A DNA stretch of 32,091 nt, taken from NCBI GenBank assembly GCA_029856295.1, contig JAHQWS010000208.1, positions 1 through 32,091 on the forward strand. The letters run 5' to 3'. The notes under the pieces were generated by a model. The model saw only the letters and a program-made list of their open reading frames with translations. It had not been told where the DNA came from and did no database searches. The DNA is from Promethearchaeia archaeon. Lineage in GTDB: Archaea > Asgardarchaeota > Lokiarchaeia > Sigyniarchaeales > SOKP01. Positions 18,926 through 28,311 of the stretch are shown in pieces. The first letter of the stretch is position 1; each line of letters starts with the position of its first letter. The position numbers were made by a program, and so were the translations under genes.

Positions 18926-20076
18926 TAAATAATTCTTTCTTTTATAGATTTCTCATTCAACGCGCATGCTATTATTAATCCTATTAACGTCCAAGAAAAG
19001 GCGAGATGATAATATACGGCGAACTTCCATATCCTTTTGTTTTTAAATAAAAGACCCACGCCGCATAGAAAACTAATCAACGATATAACAAAATGATAAA
19101 TTGCTACGGCAATAATTAGAGAATGGACTTCATTATAAGTAAAGTATTCTGAAATGCTATCACCATAATTCGAGAAAATCTGATCCAAAATCTCTTTATT
19201 GAAGATAAAGCCAAATATGGAGAAAGCTAAGGTAATTATTCCGCAAAAAAGCAACCATACAATTATAATCGCTAGATTTCTCTTACCTTTTTTAGCATCT
19301 TTAACACTAATTTCTATTTTTTCTTTTTTTTCTTCTTTCGGAATGCTGAAATCTTTAGTTGATAATACGCATAATATAATTGGAGTACCCCAAAATATAG
19401 CGACATATATTATTGCACCTCCGTCGGGATGAAACATTGTGGAAATTGAGCCTGCTAGGTAAAAGAAAATCAAAAATATTATTAAATAAAGGATTACAAT
19501 TATACCTGCCGTGTTAGAATTCTTTTTTAAAAACCAAATAAAAACGAATATAAATCCGAAAATCAAGGAAATCCCTACTACAACCGAAATTAAAAAATAA
19601 ATCTGTATAACACCATCATACCCAAAATTAACGAAATTTTCTAACGTCCAAGTGTATTCTTCAAAATTGAAAGGCAGTTGGGGGATAATTCGGAACTCAC
19701 CTTGCTTATTCATAATACCATCCAAATAGAGATGCATAATACCCCCCGCCAATACTAAGAAGTATGTGTTTATATACTGTAATTTATAGTTTTCTAGATC
19801 GATAATCTCAATATCTTTAATCCCGTTAATTCTAATTGTAAATCTAGTAAAATAACGGTAAACATATGCTAAACCCACCGCAAATAACGGCCAAAATAAC
19901 AGGGAATGGCTAAAACGCCCTATTCCCAGTACCCATCCCACATCAGGTCCCACATAATTACCTAAAAAGAGTATAAATACGTGCGTTTTTGAAAATTTTC
20001 CGTCGCTGATATAATATAAGCAAATCCCAATTATCCCTCCCATTACCAAATGTGCTATTGATGGCATATTTTTCAA
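18922..20076 (-). CDS. Multi-pass membrane protein, possibly a YdjM/DUF457-like membrane-bound hydrolase
   Basis: N-terminal SIAHLVMGGIIG...RFSHSLLFWPL and several TM segments. Confidence 0.5.
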   Translation of the reverse strand: MKNMPSIAHLVMGGIIGICLYYISDGKFSKTHVFILFLGNYVGPDVGWVLGIGRFSHSLLFWPLFAVGLAYVYRYFTRFTIRINGIKDIEIIDLENYKLQYINTYFLVLAGGIMHLYLDGIMNKQGEFRIIPQLPFNFEEYTWTLENFVNFGYDGVIQIYFLISVVVGISLIFGFIFVFIWFLKKNSNTAGIIVILYLIIFLIFFYLAGSISTMFHPDGGAIIYVAIFWGTPIILCVLSTKDFSIPKEEKKEKIEISVKDAKKGKRNLAIIIVWLLFCGIITLAFSIFGFIFNKEILDQIFSNYGDSISEYFTYNEVHSLIIAVAIYHFVISLISFLCGVGLLFKNKRIWKFAVYYHLAFSWTLIGLIIACALNEKSIKERIIY

Positions 20077-20253
20077 TCCTGATTTTAAATATATTTTGAG
20101 TTTTTATAATTTAGACTCCATTAAAAGATAATTTAAATAAATAAATTAGCATTTTTAATGATATTAATAGAAAATAATAAAAATTTAAAATATAATTTAT
20201 TTTCTAATTTAAATATTAGACCTCTTTCACATATTTTTTATAGGTTAAAACTA

Positions 20254-21528
20254 ATGAGATATACAATTACAGAAAAGATTCTCCGCGATCACTGTGATGA
20301 CAAGAATGCGTCTGCTGGTGATTTTATCCTTGCTAATGTAGATAAGTGTCTAGCTAATGACATTACGGCTCCTATAGCTATAGAAGTATTCAAAAAAATT
20401 GTAGAAGGAACCGATAAAGGTGTTTTTGATAAAAATCGAATTATTTTAACTCCTGATCATTTTACCCCTAATAAAGACGTAGCATCAGCAGAGCAATGTA
20501 AAATTTTAAGAAATTTTGCTCATGAAAAAAAAATTGTTAATTATTTTGAAATTGGACGTGTCGGTATAGAACATTGCTTAATTCCGGAACAGGGATTGGT
20601 ATTACCTGGAGAAGTCTTTATCGGTGCTGATTCTCATACATGTACCTATGGCGCTCTTGGAGCTTTCTCTACAGGTGTAGGTTCCACCGATTTGGGCGTA
20701 GCTATGGCATTAGGTCAATGTTGGTTTAAAATTCCCGAATCAATTAAATTCATTTATTCGGGCAAACTTAATGAATGGGTTTCGGGAAAGGATTTAATCT
20801 TATATACTATTGGTCAAATAGGTGTAGATGGAGCAACATATAAAGCCATGGAGTTTACTGGAGAAGTTATAGAAAATCTATCAATGGCAAATCGACTTAC
20901 TATGTGTAATATGGCAATCGAAGCCGGTGGAAAAAACGGAATTATTGCCCCAGATAAAATTACTGAAGCCTATTTAGAAAACATAGGAAATTTAAGTTAT
21001 AAAAAGTATGAAAGCGATAATGATGCTCAGTATGATGACATAATTGAGTATGAGTGTGAAAAAATAGAACCACAGGTTGCATTTCCTCATTTACCAGAAA
21101 ACGCTAAGCCCATATCTGAAGTCGACGGTATGAAAATTGAAATAAACCAATGTGTAATTGGTTCATGCACTAATGGTCGTATTGAAGATTTAAGGATAAC
21201 AGCCAAAATTCTGAAAAATCAAAAAATAAACTCAAAAATAAGATGTATAATCATTCCTGGCACTCAAAATATTTATCTTATGGCTATAAAAGAAGGTTTA
21301 ATTGAAATTTTTCTAGATGCCGGAGCGGTTGTATCAACGCCTACTTGTGGACCATGTTTAGGTGGACATATGGGTGTTCTTGCTGCCGGTGAAAGAGCTG
21401 TTTCAACCACTAATAGGAATTTTATTGGAAGAATGGGCCATGTAGAAAGTGAAGTGTATTTATCTAATCCGGCTGTCGCTGCGGCATCTGCTATTAAAGG
21501 TTATATTACATCGCCAAAATATTTATGA
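20254..21528 (+). CDS. leuC: 3-isopropylmalate/homoaconitate-type dehydratase large subunit
   Basis: [35 protein letters not shown] and [22 protein letters not shown] 20254 ([10 protein letters not shown]) preferred over 20158. Confidence 0.88.
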   Translation: MRYTITEKILRDHCDDKNASAGDFILANVDKCLANDITAPIAIEVFKKIVEGTDKGVFDKNRIILTPDHFTPNKDVASAEQCKILRNFAHEKKIVNYFEIGRVGIEHCLIPEQGLVLPGEVFIGADSHTCTYGALGAFSTGVGSTDLGVAMALGQCWFKIPESIKFIYSGKLNEWVSGKDLILYTIGQIGVDGATYKAMEFTGEVIENLSMANRLTMCNMAIEAGGKNGIIAPDKITEAYLENIGNLSYKKYESDNDAQYDDIIEYECEKIEPQVAFPHLPENAKPISEVDGMKIEINQCVIGSCTNGRIEDLRITAKILKNQKINSKIRCIIIPGTQNIYLMAIKEGLIEIFLDAGAVVSTPTCGPCLGGHMGVLAAGERAVSTTNRNFIGRMGHVESEVYLSNPAVAAASAIKGYITSPKYL

Positions 21529-21549
21529 AATTAAAAAAGGCTAGAAAAT

Positions 21550-22047
21550 ATGAGAGGAAAAGTATTAAAGTACAATAAAAAAAATTTAAATACTGATTTG
21601 ATAATTCCAGCAAGACACTTAGTTAGCTCAGATCCTGAACATCTCGCTGCACATTGTTTTGAGGATTTAGATCCCGATTTTAATCAAAAGAAAAAAGAAT
21701 TTGGAATATCAATAATAGTTGCAAATCGTAATTTTGGGAGCGGCTCTAGTAGGGAACAAGCCCCGTTAGCAATAAAAGCTGCTGGAATTAAGTGCGTCAT
21801 AGCTCTTTCTTTTGCGAGGATCTTTTTTAGAAATGCTATTAATATAGGATTGCCGATAGTTGAATTCAAAGAAATTGATGATATAAATACTCAAGATGAA
21901 TTAGAAATTGATTTTGAAAAAGGAATTATAGCTAATACTACTACAAATAAACAATTTAAAATTAAGAAAATGCCGGATTTCTTGCAAGAAATTATTTCTG
22001 CTGATGGACTAGTCAATTATGCAAGAAGTAAAATTTTAAAAAATTAA
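21550..22047 (+). CDS. leuD: 3-isopropylmalate/homoaconitate-type dehydratase small subunit
   Basis: NTDLIIPARHLVSSDPEHLAAHCFEDLDP and NFGSGSSREQAPLAIKAAG. Confidence 0.88.
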   Translation: MRGKVLKYNKKNLNTDLIIPARHLVSSDPEHLAAHCFEDLDPDFNQKKKEFGISIIVANRNFGSGSSREQAPLAIKAAGIKCVIALSFARIFFRNAINIGLPIVEFKEIDDINTQDELEIDFEKGIIANTTTNKQFKIKKMPDFLQEIISADGLVNYARSKILKN

Positions 22048-22107
22048 TAAAAGTTAAAGGTTTAATAATTAATATCAAATTTAAAAAAAAATTCCACTTA
22101 AGATATA

Positions 22108-22638
22108 ATGAATTATAATAAGGTTTTTTTAGCATCCGTTATTTTCTTGCTACTATTTCCAGTTACATACTCGCTTGCTGAAACTAAATTCGTATTTGAA
22201 GATCAAATGAACGATGGGAACTCTCTTTTCTTTTTAGTAGAATTAGAGGAAGATGATGAAATAGAAATAGATCTAAAAGCTCAAGAAAATGGATATTTTC
22301 ATCTTTATCTTTTTGATGAGCGACCTGCAGAGACACATGTAAACATGGATAATACTATTGATAGTGATATTAACAAGGATAAAGTTGCTCATGATTCGGG
22401 AAGCAAGCCAGATATTAATTACACCGCCGAAGATGGTCAAATCTATTATCTTCAAATAATCCTTACAAAAGGTGGTCCAGACTTCTTCAGATTAGAAGCA
22501 AATGAAAAACTCTCACGATATTATTTACCACAGATACCCGGATATCAGTTAGAAATTTTAATGCTCTCGTTAGTGTTATCTATAGGAATAATACTTTATG
22601 TAATAAAAAAGAAAAAGATAATTTCTTTTGCTCAGTAA
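22108..22638 (+). CDS. Predicted secreted/membrane-anchored protein (signal peptide plus C-terminal TM)
   Basis: N-terminal hydrophobic stretch, acidic ectodomain, C-terminal TM followed by KKKKI. Confidence 0.6.
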   Translation: MNYNKVFLASVIFLLLFPVTYSLAETKFVFEDQMNDGNSLFFLVELEEDDEIEIDLKAQENGYFHLYLFDERPAETHVNMDNTIDSDINKDKVAHDSGSKPDINYTAEDGQIYYLQIILTKGGPDFFRLEANEKLSRYYLPQIPGYQLEILMLSLVLSIGIILYVIKKKKIISFAQ

Positions 22639-23083
22639 TAGATTGTCTTAAAAATATGCTCTAATTATTAAAATTCTTTATTTCTTTTATTTCCTCTCAA
22701 TAAATACAAGTTCAAAATACTTTAAGATCCAATTTAACTATCAGATTCATTCAAGTCCAAGCCTGTAAAACCGTTTAAGATTGAGAAGGAATAGTAAGAA
22801 ATTAATTGATAGTTTTAATTGAGTTGTTAATAACATATCGGTAAAATTTAGTGTTCACTCTTCGATTTATCATTTAATTCAATAATTATTAAAATTGATC
22901 ATGATATATATTTAAGTGATTTTCAACTTCGATCAAAGTATTAGTCGATTCGTGATAGCTTTCGGATTTTTTGTCAGATACTAGCGATCATTGATCAATT
23001 TGGAACAATCAAGTTTAAATGAGTTACACCTCTTTTTTTATTATCTATAAACCATAAAATAACATATTAGAAAGTGATAAAAG

Positions 23084-24277
23084 ATTTCATTCGAGGATTT
23101 AAGTAAAAAATTAGCTGAGTTAATGAAAGATACGGAGCAACTTGAACTGGTTGATGTAGAACTATTTGCTGAATACTTAGAATTTCAAGCTTTACCAGGG
23201 ATGATTGCCTCCGCAGCTCAAGCGGCAGGAATACCTGCACTCGGGAAAGCAGAATGGACTCCGGCAAAATTTCAGCTTGATATTGACTTTCCGGGAAAAA
23301 TTGAAACTACCGAATTTGTACGGGAAAATGGAAAAAGAGCTATAATTGGTGGTGAAGTTGTTCCGCCTTTCTACAATTTCTTAGGGCTTGAGAAGAAAAA
23401 CCCTAATCCGCCCTTAGTAACATACGACGTTTTCGATATGGGCTCAAAAATGATGCTCCCTAAACCAATAAAACAAGAGTATGGGGAAGTTCTCGCCCAC
23501 CCCGCAGATTGGGCAAAATTTGCAGTAGATAAATTTGGTGCCGACTGCATTACATTTCACAGTCTTGAAATTGATCCTGCAATGGGTGATGCGCCGATCT
23601 CTCAATCTGTCAAATATTTAGAGGATATTCTTCAGGCTGTTGATGTTCCGGTTATAATTGGCTGCTCTGGAAATAAAAAGAAAGATATGGAATTGTTTGA
23701 AGCTACCGCACCTGTCGCCGAAAGTGATGTGTTAATGCTGTCAGCGGCAGATAAAGCAACTTGGGAGGATGTTATCCCACTTGCGGTTAAATATGACCAT
23801 AATTGCCTACTCTGGACTTCTTTAGATCTGAACAATCAAATCAAAATGAATAAAGATGCCTTAGAATTAGGACTACCTCGGAATAGGATTGTCATGGACC
23901 CCACATGTGCTACACTTGGATACGGAATGGAATATAGTTTTAGCATCTACCAAAGAATGAGAATTGCTGGCCTACTAGGCGAAGAGGATCTAGCTTATCC
24001 TATTAGTGGCGGTACAACAAATGCGTGGGGTGCCCGTGAGGCGTGGATGAGCGAAAAAATAGTTCCTGATTGGGGCTTAAGACAATACAGAGGGCCAGTA
24101 TGGGAGGTATTAAATGCTCTCTCTTTGACATTGGTCGGTTTAGATTTGGCAATGATGTTCCATCCAGTTGCCGCAAAACATGTGAAAGATATAACATCTC
24201 AATTCTTTGCTGAGATTCCAAAAGTTATGGAAGATAAGGGGTATTACGACTGGGCATCAGCTAACTTAAAAAGATAA
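23084..24277 (+). CDS. cdhD: Acetyl-CoA decarbonylase/synthase delta subunit (corrinoid protein); ATG in track at 23123, ATT at 23084 proposed
   Basis: NPNPPLVTYDVFDM, HPADWAKFAVDKFGADCI, VPVIIGCSGNKKKDMELFEA and RIVMDPTCATLGYGMEYSFSIYQRMRIAGLLG. Confidence 0.85.
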   Translation: MSFEDLSKKLAELMKDTEQLELVDVELFAEYLEFQALPGMIASAAQAAGIPALGKAEWTPAKFQLDIDFPGKIETTEFVRENGKRAIIGGEVVPPFYNFLGLEKKNPNPPLVTYDVFDMGSKMMLPKPIKQEYGEVLAHPADWAKFAVDKFGADCITFHSLEIDPAMGDAPISQSVKYLEDILQAVDVPVIIGCSGNKKKDMELFEATAPVAESDVLMLSAADKATWEDVIPLAVKYDHNCLLWTSLDLNNQIKMNKDALELGLPRNRIVMDPTCATLGYGMEYSFSIYQRMRIAGLLGEEDLAYPISGGTTNAWGAREAWMSEKIVPDWGLRQYRGPVWEVLNALSLTLVGLDLAMMFHPVAAKHVKDITSQFFAEIPKVMEDKGYYDWASANLKR

Positions 24278-24309
24278 ATTTTCTTTTCTATTTTTTTCTT
24301 TTCCAATTT

Positions 24310-26046
24310 CTATTTCGCTTCATTTTGTTTCATGTCTTTAGCTATGGCCAGATATTTTTTTAGATTCTTCCTAATTTCCCTTTTATTATACTTTCCTACA
24401 CTTGTCTTGGGCACCTCGTCGACGATGGCTACCAATTTAGGAAGCATCCAGTTGGTTATCTTACCTTTATCTACACCTTCGGCCTTGAGGAACTCGATAA
24501 AGTCATCTTCCGTTTTGTTAGAATCGGGTAAAAGCTTTATAATTGCAAGCGGCTTTTCACCCCATACATCATCGGGAACACCCACAACGGTAGCTTCAAT
24601 GATAAAATCGGCCATGTTAGCAAGATTTTCAAGAAGTATTGTTGGAACCATTTCAGAACCGCTCCTAATAACATCCGACATCCTATCAGCGATTATTATG
24701 AAATCTTCCTCATCAACCTTAGCCACATCTCCTGTATGAAACCATCCATCATACCATACTTCAGCAGTCTTTTCAGGGTTTTTATAATATTTTTCAATTA
24801 CCCAGGGACCACGGATAACAATTTGCCCAAGTGTTTTATTGTCATGCGGGACGGGCTTTCCATTTTCGTCGACAACTTCTACCTCGATTCCGGGAATAGG
24901 AAGCCCTGACTTAACTCTAACTTCATCCAGTTTTTCTTTTGACCACTCACTCATATATTTCTTAACGAAAGATCTAACTGTTGTTGGGGCAGTTTCAGTC
25001 ATGCCGTATCCCGAGGTTGCCGAAAATCCGGGAATTCTCTTCTCAACCTTAGTTTTTAAACCCAGCGGTAATGCTCCACCGCCCACTCTAACATACGTAA
25101 GGCTACTCAAATCATAATTATCCAAATCTTTATATTCAGTAAGTAAAGCCAGAATTGTTGGAACTACGGCGGTATCTGTTACTCCCTCAGTCTGAACTAG
25201 CTCGCAGAACCCCTCAACCGTGAATGTACCCGGTAGTACCAATTTTGCTGTCAAAAAACCATAGATGAAAGGCGCACACCAGGCGTGAATGTGATATAAT
25301 GGTGTGATCATCATGAAAACGATATTTTCACCAAGCAGTACATAGGAGGGATCATTGACAAAACTGGCATGGGCTATTAGATGGATTGTTTGGAGGTAAA
25401 GCGCTCTGTGAGTGAACATAGCCCCCTTGGGAAGCCCTGTAGTGCCGGTAGTATAACAGAGAGTAGCATAATTATCCTCACTTAAATGTGGCCACTCGAA
25501 TTCCTCGGATCCCTGCTCAAGCAGCACTTCATATTCATAGAGGTTATCAATCTTAGTATCAGGTAGTCCCGGCTTATCAGACATGTACACGAATTTCTCT
25601 ACAGTGTCTTTTATCTTGTCGTAAATCGCTTCAACCAAGGGTAGAAATAAATCATCAAAAAATATAATTTTATCTTCTGAATGATTTATTGTATAGATGA
25701 TATGATTCTGAGCAAGTCTTATATTGATTGGATGGAGTACTGCTCCACTACAGGGTACAGCATAATAAAGTTCCAGGTGTCTATGTGTATTTAAAGCCAT
25801 AGTAGCAACTCTATCACCTGGTTCACCCGGTTTTCCAGCATGTACACCAAGTGAGTTCAAGACATTTGCCAGACGGCAGGTATGCTTCTACCATTCAAGC
25901 CAGGTAAAACGCTGGTATTCACCACTGATATGATTTCTGTACACTACGCCAATCTCATTTGGATAAATCTTCACTGGTCGGTTCATAAAGGTCGTGAGAA
26001 GCAAGGGATAGTGAATGCTAAATTCTGGGTAGGTTTTATGTTTCAT
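24310..26046 (-). CDS. AMP-forming acyl-CoA synthetase (fatty-acid--CoA ligase), frame interrupted by one TAG at 25888-25890
   Basis: YTTGTTGLPKGAMFTHRA, TSGYGMTETAPT, WFHTGDVAKVDEEDFIIIADRMSDVIRSGSEMV and PKTSVGKYNKREIR. The upstream ORF (MKHKTYPEF...TWLEW) continues in the same frame after the TAG (KHTCRLANVLNSLG). Confidence 0.85.
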
Positions 26047-26219
26047 AATCCTTCTTCCTAAAATTAGAAATACCATGAAATATTTATGTAATAATTTGTG
26101 TATATGATTTTGATTAATTTATAAATTTACTTTCCCTCTCCAATTTTGAGGAGAAAAATAATTTAATTAAAAAGTAGAATTAAAAATATAAATAGATAGA
26201 GAAAAAAAATAGTTTGTTC

Positions 26220-27374
26220 TTATTTCTCAATTTCAACTAATTCTTCTTTTTTGATATAGGATGGCAAATTTGAGATGATTTGCTCGGCTTCACTCATGAT
26301 GCTTTCGAGCAGTTCTTTCACAGTAGGTATTGAATGTATGCGTCCTGTAACTACACCGCCTAATATTATAGACTCATCTTCATTTTCTTCAATAAGTTTC
26401 TCAAGTCCTTGCATCTCAATTCTCATTATTTTATCATTCGATGGACAGGGAATACCTCGAAATAGATTAGATGCATCAGAAATTGTCTCATCAACCACTT
26501 TTAAGGACATATCATTTCTCAGAAATCTCATAGGTCCAAACAGGCCTCGTGCGATAAGAGTATCTGTTTCAGCTCGTTTGACAAGAGCTTCTTTCCACAT
26601 TTCTTGAAAATCTGCTTCTTGAGTGGCTATAAAACGAGTTCCCATTTGAACGCCAGCAGCTCCCAAAGCCAAAGCAGCCGCTAAAGATGCTCCATCTGCA
26701 AATCCTCCCGCACCAACAACAAGTTTACTGACATTTTTCACGACTTCGGGAAGTAATACCATTGATGATACATCCCTCCATGCACAATGAGCTCCACCTT
26801 CTCTCCCTGATGCAATGACGATGTCTGCACCTGCTTTTTCGGCCCGTTTTGCTCCTCTTACATTAGGAACAACATGACACCACGTAATGTGAGGCAGTTT
26901 TTCTTTAATCGCAATTCTTGCTTTTTTTGCCCCTTTTGACACCGCATCAATAGCCCATGGTAAAGGATCTCCAGCGGAAGTTACAATAACTTTCAATTTT
27001 TCTTGCATTTCAGGATTTTCCTTTAAGATTTCTATAGCTCCCTTCATTAAACTTCTCGCCGCATATATAAAATCTGTAGCTACTGGAATATTTACTCCAA
27101 ATTTCGCATCTGGGTAATCTTTTAAATGATCATATACATATTGGATTACTCTCTTTATAATAACACCCGGACGTCCCTTTCCAAAGATTTCTTGAGCAGC
27201 CTCAGGAGCTGCGGAACTAGCACCTCCGGCAGTCATACCAATTGTAGATATCAAACCTAATGCGCCTTCCTTAGCAACGGCAATACAGAGGTCGGTGGTA
27301 CTATAAGGACCCATACCGGCTTGTATTATCGGATATTTCGTCCCAACTAATTCTTGAAATTTTGTATATATCAT
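26220..27374 (-). CDS. Nitronate monooxygenase / FabK-like FMN TIM-barrel protein
   Basis: YPIIQAGMGPYST, ASGREGGAHCAWRD, VGAGGFADGASLAAALALGAAGVQMGTRFIATQE. Confidence 0.85.
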   Translation of the reverse strand: MIYTKFQELVGTKYPIIQAGMGPYSTTDLCIAVAKEGALGLISTIGMTAGGASSAAPEAAQEIFGKGRPGVIIKRVIQYVYDHLKDYPDAKFGVNIPVATDFIYAARSLMKGAIEILKENPEMQEKLKVIVTSAGDPLPWAIDAVSKGAKKARIAIKEKLPHITWCHVVPNVRGAKRAEKAGADIVIASGREGGAHCAWRDVSSMVLLPEVVKNVSKLVVGAGGFADGASLAAALALGAAGVQMGTRFIATQEADFQEMWKEALVKRAETDTLIARGLFGPMRFLRNDMSLKVVDETISDASNLFRGIPCPSNDKIMRIEMQGLEKLIEENEDESIILGGVVTGRIHSIPTVKELLESIMSEAEQIISNLPSYIKKEELVEIEK

Positions 27375-27569
27375 ACACTTAAATATATTATCTTTTTATA
27401 TAAATAAATTGATTGAAGAGGAGGGTTCAAAAAAAGATAAGATACGAAAAATAATTATTAAAACCAAATTAAAATCTCTAAAAACGATTATTTAAATTAT
27501 TTCGAGAAATACCAAATAATATGAAGTTAGTTTGGAATTTAATAAAATGGTAATAAAAGAGCTTCTTCT

Positions 27570-27797
27570 TTACATTTTTTGAATTTTCATGTGAAAATTT
27601 TCTCCTTCGGGTTTGAATTCTAAAATCTTTCCTCCATGATTTTCGGCGAATCTCTTTATATTTTCTCCAGCTTCGTAAAAGTCTCCAGATACTTCTAATA
27701 TTTCTCCACTATTCATATTATTCAGCATTCTTTTTGTTTTAGCTACGGGCATAGGACAAACAAGACCAGAGCAATCTAATTTTAAAGGATCTTCCAT
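27570..27797 (-). CDS. TusA/SirA-like sulfur carrier protein
   Basis: LDCSGLVCPMPVAKTKRML; SD GAGGTGA upstream. Confidence 0.88.
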   Translation of the reverse strand: MEDPLKLDCSGLVCPMPVAKTKRMLNNMNSGEILEVSGDFYEAGENIKRFAENHGGKILEFKPEGENFHMKIQKM

Positions 27798-27816
27798 TAT
27801 TTTTTCACCTCATTAA

Positions 27817-28176
27817 TTATCCAAACATAATGTTATCCGCTTCTTCGCACATTTCAAGAAAGCCGTGCATTGTTGTTTTTTGGATACCTGCAATTAATTC
27901 ATCTTCGGACATTCCGCGGGCCTTCATACACACTCCACAGGATAAAACTTTAGCTCCTTCTTCAATAACATCTTTTAACCATTTTCCGACATTATCATAA
28001 GTAGTAGGATCCTGGTTTTTCTTTCCCACCCAAATACCGTCTTCCACAAGAAAAATATTTATTTTATGTCCCTCTAAAAGAGCAGTATATGCAAATCTAA
28101 GAAGAGTATAAGGTCTTTCCTTGGTATATTGACCGCTGCCAATAACAATCGTAAAGACCTTTTTTTTATCCGACAT
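27817..28176 (-). CDS. DsrE-family protein
   Basis: SGQYTKERPYTLLRFAYTALLEGHKINIFLVEDGIW...GAKVLSCGVCMKARGMSEDELI. Confidence 0.8.
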   Translation of the reverse strand: MSDKKKVFTIVIGSGQYTKERPYTLLRFAYTALLEGHKINIFLVEDGIWVGKKNQDPTTYDNVGKWLKDVIEEGAKVLSCGVCMKARGMSEDELIAGIQKTTMHGFLEMCEEADNIMFG

Positions 28177-28311
28177 TTTTTATCTCTAATCTAAAACAAT
28201 TAATCTTAATAAGCAGGAAATGATTAGAGAATATATTAATTTTTTGAAAATGATCTATTAGATTTTTTCATAAATCCAAAATTAAAAAAAATTGTTCATA
28301 ATCTCAAATTA

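Noticed and set aside
25858-25860. TTG as the genuine start of the acyl-CoA ligase
   Set aside because: It falls inside the conserved N-terminal region; the same frame upstream encodes the rest of a normal ligase N-terminus with an SD-preceded ATG at 26046.
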